In this document: positions 1 through 5,400 of the stretch, one piece after another | How positions within the stretch are numbered: position 1 is the first letter of the stretch | How the letters are laid out: each line of letters opens with the position of its first letter | Source of the DNA: Planctomycetia bacterium | GTDB taxonomy: Bacteria; Planctomycetota; Phycisphaerae; Phycisphaerales; SM1A02 | NCBI GenBank assembly: GCA_009936695.1 | Contig: JAACEA010000427.1 | Location: 1-7,022 of the forward strand | Direction of reading: 5' to 3' | DNA: 7,022 bases | Notes under the pieces: generated by a model | The model's input: only the letters and a program-made list of their open reading frames with translations | Told to the model about the DNA's origin: nothing | The model's database searches: none | Made by a program: the position numbers and the translations under genes

Positions 1-21
1 GGCGGCCAGCCCTCTCTCACT

Positions 22-711
22 CTACGTTTGCTTCCTCCCGCCACCAGCCAGCGCCGCGATGGCCTTCTTCTCCATGATGAAGTTGAGCCACTGCGTGCCG
101 TCGTCGCCGATCCGCTGGCGCGCGCCGGCGGCGTCCGACGTGTAGAAGTCGGCCGCCTTCTTGTTCCAGTCGAGCGCCTGCCACTGCAGGCGGGCGCAGT
201 CCCGCGAGGCGGCGACGGTCGCGGTGGCCTGCAGCAGCGCGAGCCCGGCGCCCGAGCCGCGCGCCGAGGGCGCGACGTACAGGTCCTCCAGGTACAGCGA
301 CAGCCCCTCGAAGGTCGAGTAGCTGTGGAAATAGAGCGAGAAGCCCGCGGGCTCGCCGCCGCCCACGGGCTCGCACAGCAGCGCCTCCCAGTGGCCGTTC
401 TCGAAGTCGGCTAGCAGCTGCGCCTCGGTCATCACCACCTCGTGCAGCAGCTTCTCAAATTCGGCCAGCTCGCGCACGAAGCGCAGTATCGTGGGAACGT
501 CTGCCGCGACCGCCCAGCGCACGCGCCACGCGCCGCGCTGCAGGCAGATTCGGCCCTGGCGCCGCCGCGTGAGCAGGAGCGCGTACACGACGGCGGAGCT
601 GATGACCGCGGCGGCGCCTACCGCTGCAGCCGCGAGCGTCTGCGAGGTTGCGGGCATGGTCGGGACGCCTGTGCAGGTGCCCCACCGCGAGCTCCGCCTC
701 CGTCTCGGCAC
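22..711 (-). CDS. GNAT-family N-acetyltransferase, diamine (SSAT-like) type, with N-terminal membrane anchor
   Basis: Predicted to move an acetyl group from acetyl-CoA to an amine, possibly a polyamine or similar small diamine. The protein is 229 residues. The GNAT domain runs from about 62 to 215: the start resembles SSAT (WRVRWAVAADVPTILRFVREL, from residue 62, with the helix that follows); motif A is LYLEDLYVAPSARGSGAG (139-156) with the acetyl-CoA loop RxxGxG at 151-156; motif B is LDWNKKAADFY (180-190), whose Tyr190 matches the proposed general acid of SSAT enzymes. Residues 24-48 form one hydrophobic Ala/Val/Leu segment followed by RRR, which suggests a membrane anchor with the enzyme on the cytoplasmic side; family members are usually about 160-170 residues and lack it. 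The start is uncertain: Met19 (ATG at 655-657) keeps the anchor and drops a basic, low-complexity leader. Leucine is almost always CTG, unlike the neighbours. The substrate is not determined by the sequence. Confidence 0.82.
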   Translation of the reverse strand: MPRRRRSSRWGTCTGVPTMPATSQTLAAAAVGAAAVISSAVVYALLLTRRRQGRICLQRGAWRVRWAVAADVPTILRFVRELAEFEKLLHEVVMTEAQLLADFENGHWEALLCEPVGGGEPAGFSLYFHSYSTFEGLSLYLEDLYVAPSARGSGAGLALLQATATVAASRDCARLQWQALDWNKKAADFYTSDAAGARQRIGDDGTQWLNFIMEKKAIAALAGGGRKQT

Positions 712-833
712 AAAGTCCCGTGGACCGACCGATCACCAGACCCTTCAACATCGTCGACATGCTTCCATCCTAGCCGAGCCGGCCCCGGCCCGAACGGCCT
801 CCCGCGCCCGCTTCGATATACTCGGCCCCGAGC
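712..833. other. Divergent intergenic region between the acetyltransferase and cdaA; possible composition boundary
   Basis: This 122-base spacer separates two divergent genes. On the minus strand an ATG at 758-760 opens a different frame, one base out of register with the acetyltransferase, beginning MSTMLKGLVIGRSTGLCAET and passing into shadow coding. It is either noise or a sign of a frameshift or of a different gene structure at the 5' end. The cdaA-side end holds the only AT-rich hexamer of the spacer, described separately. No clear terminator or RNA gene is seen. Confidence 0.5.
815..833 (+). promoter_or_regulatory. Candidate -10 element for cdaA with a very short leader
   Basis: TATACT at 817-822 matches five of six positions of the sigma-70 -10 consensus and stands out in a very GC-rich spacer. 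The ATG of cdaA follows 11 bases later and no Shine-Dalgarno-like purine tract lies between them. A start site about 7 bases beyond the hexamer would leave a leader of only a few bases, so the transcript would be nearly leaderless. No convincing -35 box is visible 16-18 bases upstream, which keeps the confidence low. Confidence 0.35.
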
Positions 834-1670
834 ATGGACAGCCTTCGACTTCCAGCATTCCTCGACGTTTTCCGTGGCTACGAGCCCATCGAGCTCGTCG
901 TCGAGCTGTCGATCATCTGGCTGGTCGTCTGGATGATCCTCCGGTTCCTTCGTCGCTCGAGCGGCGCCGGCGTCATTCGCGGCTTTGCGGTGCTGGTGGT
1001 GGTGGTGGCGATCCTCCTCCGGCTGACCGGCGATGCGAGCGACACGCTGGGCCGGGTCCGTTTCCTCGGCGACCGGGTGGTCGGCCTCGTCGCGATCATG
1101 CTGGTCGTGGTGTTCCAGCCCGAACTTCGGCAGGCGATGATCACGCTGGGCCGCGCGAAGATCTTCGGGAAGAGCCCGGTGGCCCGGGACCGGGTGGTGA
1201 CCGCGGTGACCGAGGCGGTCGATTTTCTCGCGAAGAGCCAGTTCGGCGCGATCATCGTCTTCGAACGGACGCTCGGGCTCGAGTCCCTGCTTCGGAACTC
1301 GGTGCCGATCGACGCCCTCGCCGACCCGCGGCTGCTCCAGTCGATCTTCTATCCGAACAACCCGCTCCACGACCTGGCGGTGGTGGTCCGCGGCGATCGA
1401 ATCGCGGCGGCGAAGGTCCAGCTGCCGTTGGCGCCCTCGGGGATGGTGCCCAGCCAGTTGGGAAGCCGCCACCGGGCGGCGGTCGGCGTCACGCTCGATT
1501 CCGACTGCCTGGTCGTGGTCGTGAGCGAGGAGAACGGGCGGGTTCGAATCGCGGAAGATGGCATCCTCTCCCCTCCGATCGCGCGGGAGCGATTCGCCGA
1601 GGAGTTCACGCGGCGTTTCTCCGCCGTCCGTGAAACGACGGCGCCGAACGAGACAGAGGAGATCGCCTGA
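834..1670 (+). CDS. cdaA: CdaA-type membrane diadenylate cyclase (DAC domain)
   Basis: Expected to condense two ATP into cyclic di-AMP at the inner face of the membrane. The 278-residue length is close to Bacillus CdaA (273). Three membrane segments lie at about 21-39, 50-63 and 80-94, followed by the family hallmark FQPELRQAM (94-102) and the DAC domain from about 110 to 258. Visible landmarks are GAIIVFER, the motif region NNPLHDLAVVV with Asp180, GSRHRAAVG with Arg212-His213-Arg214, and VVSEENG. Spacing from the Asp to RHR equals that in Bacillus CdaA. The canonical DGA triad reads Asp180-Leu181-Ala182, so its middle glycine is replaced, which might affect activity; the metal-binding Asp and RHR are intact. 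It is the first gene of an operon with cdaR, which starts 1 base after its stop. The start at 834 gives a normal N-terminus for the family. Identification is very secure; catalytic competence is less so. Confidence 0.95.
   Translation: MDSLRLPAFLDVFRGYEPIELVVELSIIWLVVWMILRFLRRSSGAGVIRGFAVLVVVVAILLRLTGDASDTLGRVRFLGDRVVGLVAIMLVVVFQPELRQAMITLGRAKIFGKSPVARDRVVTAVTEAVDFLAKSQFGAIIVFERTLGLESLLRNSVPIDALADPRLLQSIFYPNNPLHDLAVVVRGDRIAAAKVQLPLAPSGMVPSQLGSRHRAAVGVTLDSDCLVVVVSEENGRVRIAEDGILSPPIARERFAEEFTRRFSAVRETTAPNETEEIA
1655..1661 (+). promoter_or_regulatory. Shine-Dalgarno sequence of cdaR
   Basis: AGAGGAG lies inside the 3' end of cdaA, 10 bases before the ATG at 1672. It decides the cdaR start: the open frame extends back to 1558, but that stretch is antisense-like filler overlapping cdaA, while 1672 has both this site and the family N-terminus. 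A second ATG at 1681 would be 19 bases from the site and is less well placed. Confidence 0.7.
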
Positions 1671-1671
1671 C

Positions 1672-2706
1672 ATGGCAGACATGGAGACCCGACGCGAGCG
1701 CATCACCAATCTGGTGACGGTCACCCTGGTCACCGTCCTCATCTGGATCTGGGCGGCGGGCGAGACCCGGGAGGAGATCACGTCCTTCTCCGATCTTCGT
1801 TTCACCGGCCAGACGAAGGATTCGGTTCGCATCTCCCCCGAAGAGCTCACCTCGGTGAGTTTCCAGGTCAGAGGTCCGCGACGCGAGGTCGACGCGGTCG
1901 CCTCCCGCTTCCGAGAAGCGCTGGAGGTCCCCATCGGCACCCTTGGAGTCCCCTCCGCGCCGGGCGAACACGAGATCGATCTCCTGGCGCTCGGCCAGGC
2001 GTTCCTCGACGCGGACGAGATCGCGGTGACCGTGCTGGCCGCGGATCCCCAGACGGCCCGGATCACGATCGAGTCGCTGGAGCGTCGACGGGTTCCGGTC
2101 GTCGTTGATCTGCCCGACGGCGTGCAGACCACCAATGCCGTCGACGTCGTCCCCGCCGAGGTGGAACTCCTGCTTCCCACCACCCTCGCCGATCTTCCCG
2201 GCCTGTCGGTCACCGCCCTCGTCGATGACGCCGACGTCGCCGACCTCGCACCGGGCCGACGACATGAACTGGAAGTGGTGCTCGTGCTTCCCGAACGGAT
2301 CGACGGCCAGTCGGACGCGATCCGAATGACCCCTCGGAAGGCCCGGGTCGGTCTCGATCTCGTGTCGACCGACGCCTCGATCGTGGTGCCTTCGATCCCC
2401 GTCCAGGTCTCGGGCCCACCCGCCGACCTCGACCAGTACGAGGTGACCATCGACCCGGCCTCGGTCTTCCTCCGCGACGTGACGCTTCGGGGGCCGAAGG
2501 CGGCGATCGACGACGTGGCGAACGGCCGCGCGAACGTGATCGCGTTCATCCACCTGACCAGCGACGACCTCGCGAACCGGATCCAGGAGACGAGGATCTC
2601 GATGTGGCGGCTTCCCCGGGGCGTCGAGGTCGCCCGCATCGGCGAGAAGCCCGATACCAGTCCCACCATCTCGATCAGGATCGAAGATCGCGTGCGACAG
2701 CCCTGA
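1672..2706 (+). CDS. cdaR: YbbR-domain membrane protein, CdaR-like partner of CdaA
   Basis: In Firmicutes CdaR binds CdaA at the membrane and modulates its cyclase activity. This protein of 344 residues has a short basic start (METRRERITN), one membrane helix at about 11-29 (LVTVTLVTVLIWIWAAG), and an extracytoplasmic part of about 310 residues. That part can be divided into about three YbbR-like repeats (roughly 36-138, 140-240, 241-340). The typical core is clearest in VSFQVRGPRREVDAV (62-76) and VTLRGPKAAIDDVANGRANV (270-289). Repeat boundaries are judged by eye and the sequences diverge strongly, as is usual in this family. The gene starts 1 base after cdaA and has a good ribosome binding site, so the two are almost certainly co-transcribed and perhaps translationally coupled. 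In Firmicutes glmM often follows; here the operon ends against the convergent tyrS. Assignment rests on topology, short motifs and context together. Confidence 0.88.
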   Translation: MADMETRRERITNLVTVTLVTVLIWIWAAGETREEITSFSDLRFTGQTKDSVRISPEELTSVSFQVRGPRREVDAVASRFREALEVPIGTLGVPSAPGEHEIDLLALGQAFLDADEIAVTVLAADPQTARITIESLERRRVPVVVDLPDGVQTTNAVDVVPAEVELLLPTTLADLPGLSVTALVDDADVADLAPGRRHELEVVLVLPERIDGQSDAIRMTPRKARVGLDLVSTDASIVVPSIPVQVSGPPADLDQYEVTIDPASVFLRDVTLRGPKAAIDDVANGRANVIAFIHLTSDDLANRIQETRISMWRLPRGVEVARIGEKPDTSPTISIRIEDRVRQP

Positions 2707-2713
2707 CCGGGTC

Positions 2714-2744
2714 CCGTGCCGCTTCGAGTCGAGCGGGCGGACGG
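2714..2744. terminator. Imperfect hairpin between convergent cdaR and tyrS, possible bidirectional terminator
   Basis: The 42-base spacer holds two nested stems: CCGT (2714-2717) with ACGG (2741-2744), and CCGCT (2719-2723) with AGCGG (2732-2736), around an 8-base loop with an asymmetric internal bulge. The position, between two convergent stops, suits a shared terminator. There is no T-run on either strand, so it does not meet the classical intrinsic pattern and could be incidental in GC-rich DNA. Confidence 0.3.
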
Positions 2745-2748
2745 TTCA

Positions 2749-4131
2749 TCAATCCACCCAGGTGATCACGCCCCAGTTCTTCCGGCCCCGTCGGAGCAGG
2801 GTGCAGGCGTCGTGCAGGAGATCATCCGCGTCCAGCGGGCGATCCTCCGCGACCGGGTCACCGTTGATCCGGACGGCGCCGCTCTTTATGAACTCCCGGA
2901 CCTCGCGGTTGCTCGACGCGAGACCGAGGGATCGCAGGGCCGCACCGATGGTCGGCGGCTCCGCCCCGAGAAGGTCGCGACGCGACATCGTTTCGGATCG
3001 AAGATCCTCCGCGATCGCCTGCAGGGTCGGGGCGTCGAGGCCCCGGACCTCGCCACTGAAGAGCGCTGCGGCCGCGGCCCGCGCCGAGTCGACCGCGGCG
3101 GCGCCGTGCATCATGGCCGTGACCTCGTCCGCCAGACGCCGCTGGGCCGCCCGCTCCTGCGGACGGTCGACGTTCGCGGCGGCGAGGGCCTCGATCTCCT
3201 CGCGGCCGAGGAAGGTGAACCACTTCAGGAAGTTGATCACGTCCTCGTCGGACGAATTCAGCCAGAACTGGTGGAACCGATACGGGCTGGTGCGGTCCGC
3301 CGTGAGCCAGATCGCCCCGGTCTCGGACTTGCCGAACTTGCCCCCATCCGCCTTGGTGACCAGCGGTGACGTGAGCCCGAACGTCTCGACGCCATCTCCG
3401 TCGTCCTTCCGCTCCAGACGACGGGTGAGATCGATCCCCGCGACGATGTTGCCGTACTGATCGCTCCCGCCCATCTGGATCGTCACGCCCCGGGTGCGAT
3501 GGAGATGAAGGAAGTCGTAGGCCTGCAGGATCTGATAGCTGAACTCGGTGTAGCTGATCCCCTGCTCACGCTCGTTCAGGCGTGAACTCACCGACTCCTT
3601 CTGCATCATCACGTTCACCGAGAAGTGCTTCCCGACGTCGCGGAGAAGTTCGATGAAGCCGATTCGCGAGAGCCAGTCGAGGTTGTCCACGATCACGGCG
3701 CGATTCCCGCACGACTCCGAGAAATCGAGGACCCGCTCGAAGATCGATCGCTGGGCCTCCACGTTCCGGGCGACCTGCTCCGCCGTCAGCAGCGGTCGCT
3801 CCGCGCTCTTGCCGGACGGATCGCCGATCAGACCGGTGCCGCCGCCCATCACCACCACCGGATGATGCCCGGCCCGCTGGAAGTGGGCGAGCAGCATGAT
3901 CGGCACGAGATTGCCGATGGTGAGACTGTCGGCGGTCGGATCGAATCCGACGTACCCGTGGCGGGATTCCGCCGCGAGATGGTCGCCGAGGAATTCCGAG
4001 GTGCTCTGGTGCAGCAATCCGCGCCAGGTGAGTTCGTCGAGGAGTTTGTTCACGCGACTGCCGTTCTGGGGTTGTCCCGCCCGTACCGGTCCCGGAGACA
4101 CCGGGCCTTCCGGACGGGGCGGGGTTGTCAT
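2749..4131 (-). CDS. tyrS: Tyrosyl-tRNA synthetase, bacterial class Ic
   Basis: Charges tRNA-Tyr with tyrosine in the cytoplasm using ATP. The 460-residue protein aligns along its length with bacterial TyrS (E. coli 424). Landmarks are GFDPTADSL (62-70), GGGTGLIGDPSGK (96-108), DVGKHFSVN (165-173), QGISYTEFSYQILQAYDF (190-207), GGSDQYGN (221-228), the KMSKS-like loop KFGKS (265-269) and a C-terminal S4 RNA-binding domain (about 395-455) ending in a LLRRGRKN motif. The HIGH signature reads TIGN (71-74), so the first histidine, which stabilises the activation transition state in Bacillus TyrS, is threonine. The first 26 residues are a proline-rich extension outside the family; GTG at 4051-4053 (Val27, before NKLLDELTWRGLL) would give the usual N-terminus. 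Neither start has a good Shine-Dalgarno. It lies 40 bases downstream of tal on the same strand, so co-transcription is likely. Confidence 0.97.
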   Translation of the reverse strand: MTTPPRPEGPVSPGPVRAGQPQNGSRVNKLLDELTWRGLLHQSTSEFLGDHLAAESRHGYVGFDPTADSLTIGNLVPIMLLAHFQRAGHHPVVVMGGGTGLIGDPSGKSAERPLLTAEQVARNVEAQRSIFERVLDFSESCGNRAVIVDNLDWLSRIGFIELLRDVGKHFSVNVMMQKESVSSRLNEREQGISYTEFSYQILQAYDFLHLHRTRGVTIQMGGSDQYGNIVAGIDLTRRLERKDDGDGVETFGLTSPLVTKADGGKFGKSETGAIWLTADRTSPYRFHQFWLNSSDEDVINFLKWFTFLGREEIEALAAANVDRPQERAAQRRLADEVTAMMHGAAAVDSARAAAAALFSGEVRGLDAPTLQAIAEDLRSETMSRRDLLGAEPPTIGAALRSLGLASSNREVREFIKSGAVRINGDPVAEDRPLDADDLLHDACTLLRRGRKNWGVITWVD

Positions 4132-4171
4132 CGCCCGGGCTCGCCGGGATTCGGGCCGCTGCCCTGCACGA

Positions 4172-5254
4172 TCAGCCCTTGCCGACCGCCTCGGCCTTGG
4201 CCGCGATGTCCGCGATCATCGCATGCCATGCCGCATCGAAGGAGTCCCGACCCTCGACCTGGAGTCGTTCCGCCAGCGCGTCGAGATCCACTCCAGCCCG
4301 GGTGATTCCAACGAGCACCGCTTCGCAATCACCACCGTCGAGCGGCATCGGGCCGTCGAGCACGCCATGATCCGCGAAGGCGAGGAGCGTCTTCTCGGGC
4401 ATGGTGTTCACGGTGTCGGGCGCCGCCAGCGAGGTGACGTAGAGCGTGTCGGGCAACGCCGGATCCTTGGTGCCGGTGCTCGCCATCAGCAGCCGCTGGG
4501 GCTTCGCACCGTGCTCCTTGAGCTCGGCCCACCGTTCGCCGTTGATGAATTCGTGGAAGGACTTGTAGGTCCGCTCGCCGATCGCGATGCCCGCCGCGTT
4601 CTTGAGATCGCCTTCGAGCACGTCGGCCGTCCCCTTGTCCCATCGCGAGATGAAGAGGCTCGCGACGGAGCAGACGAACGGATCGAGCCCGGCCGCCACC
4701 CGGCGTTCGACGCCTCGGGTGTAGGCCTCCGCCGCGGCGAGATAATGCTCGCGGGAGAAGAGCAGCGTCACGTTGACCGGAACGCCGGCGAAGATCAGTT
4801 CCTCGATCGCGGGCAGACCCTCGCGGGTCCCGGGGACCTTGATGAAGAGATTGTCACGTCCGGCCTTGGCGTGAAGTTCCTTCGCCTGGGTGATCGTGTT
4901 CTCGGTGTCGTTGGCGAGCAGCGGCGAGACTTCGAGACTCACCCAGCCGTCGACCCCGTCGGTCGCCTCGTGGATCGGCTTGAAGAGGTCAGCCGCCCGC
5001 TGAAGATCACGAATGGCGAGTTCGAAGAAGAGCGGCTCGGTGTCGAGCCCCTGCCCGAGCAGTTCCCGGATCTGATCGTCGTAGCCGTCGGACCCTCCGA
5101 TCGCCTTCTGAAAGATCGAGGGATTGGACGTGAGTCCGGTGACCGACAGGTCGTCGATGTATCGCTGCAGCGTCCCGTCGTCGAGGATCTCGCGGGTGAT
5201 GTTGTCGAGCCAGAGGCTCTGGCCGAGTTCGTGAAGATCGCGGGTCGCGGGCAT
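4172..5254 (-). CDS. tal: Transaldolase
   Basis: Transfers a dihydroxyacetone unit from sedoheptulose-7-phosphate to glyceraldehyde-3-phosphate, giving erythrose-4-phosphate and fructose-6-phosphate, in the non-oxidative pentose phosphate pathway. The 360 residues fit the longer transaldolase class seen for example in actinobacteria and cyanobacteria (about 360-380). Visible motifs are [10 protein letters not shown] with Asp17, [15 protein letters not shown] (38-52), SLEVSP with Glu108, NLFIKVPGT (135-143) in which Lys139 is the expected Schiff-base lysine, NVTLLFS (161-167), SLFISRWD (199-206) and the phosphate-binding region STGTKD (259-264). All expected catalytic residues are present. The ATG at 5252-5254 has GAGGAT (minus strand, 5261-5266) a suitable distance upstream. 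It is divergent from pgi across a shared 146-base region and lies upstream of tyrS on the same strand. Nothing suggests damage or transfer. Confidence 0.96.
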   Translation of the reverse strand: MPATRDLHELGQSLWLDNITREILDDGTLQRYIDDLSVTGLTSNPSIFQKAIGGSDGYDDQIRELLGQGLDTEPLFFELAIRDLQRAADLFKPIHEATDGVDGWVSLEVSPLLANDTENTITQAKELHAKAGRDNLFIKVPGTREGLPAIEELIFAGVPVNVTLLFSREHYLAAAEAYTRGVERRVAAGLDPFVCSVASLFISRWDKGTADVLEGDLKNAAGIAIGERTYKSFHEFINGERWAELKEHGAKPQRLLMASTGTKDPALPDTLYVTSLAAPDTVNTMPEKTLLAFADHGVLDGPMPLDGGDCEAVLVGITRAGVDLDALAERLQVEGRDSFDAAWHAMIADIAAKAEAVGKG

Positions 5255-5400
5255 CGGAGAATCCTCGAGGTTCGTGCGTCCGGTCGTTCCGACGGGAACG
5301 ATCCCGGTCGGGTTCTGGTAGTTTCGAGCCGCAGCGTATCACGGGAACAATCGGCGGATCGCCGCCACCCCCGAACGACCCCGACCGGAGCGAGCCGACC
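5255..5400. promoter_or_regulatory. Divergent tal/pgi control region
   Basis: This 146-base spacer must hold the promoters of both tal and pgi. It contains the tal ribosome binding site (5261-5266, minus), the pgi ribosome binding site GGAG (5387-5390, 10 bases before the pgi ATG), an 18-base inverted repeat at 5284-5301, and CCGGTCG at 5280-5286 and 5304-5310 with its inverted copy at 5382-5388. A weak plus-strand promoter-like pair is TTCTGG (5313-5318), 17 bases, then GTATCA (5336-5341), which is well spaced but poor in sequence. No start site can be fixed from sequence alone. Confidence 0.55.
5284..5301. repeat. 18-base inverted repeat, candidate operator between tal and pgi
   Basis: TCGTTCC (5284-5290) and GGAACGA (5295-5301) are perfect 7-base arms around GACG. 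The half-site CGGGAAC (5293-5299) recurs at 5342-5348, 49 bases on. Length, symmetry and location between divergent metabolic genes fit a dimeric repressor or activator site. It lies 30 bases upstream of the tal start codon, so it would sit in the tal leader or promoter. No regulator gene is adjacent. Confidence 0.4.

Noticed and set aside
442..936. Plus-strand open frames crossing the left spacer (442-936 and 491-1633)
   Set aside because: They overlap the acetyltransferase in antisense and cdaA out of frame, and their products are Arg/Pro/Ser-rich without family features.
990..1010. Short GTG run resembling a simple repeat
   Set aside because: It encodes the valine run of the second membrane helix of CdaA in frame and needs no other explanation.
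1558..1671. N-terminal extension of cdaR back to 1558
   Set aside because: The added residues are a shadow of the cdaA 3' end; 1672 has a good ribosome site and begins the expected basic segment plus membrane helix.
618..2669. Long minus-strand open frame of 683 codons opposite cdaA and cdaR
   Set aside because: It runs antisense to two recognisable genes, spans their junction and the upstream spacer, and its product is low-complexity and Arg/Ser-rich. GC-rich codon bias depletes stops on the opposite strand.
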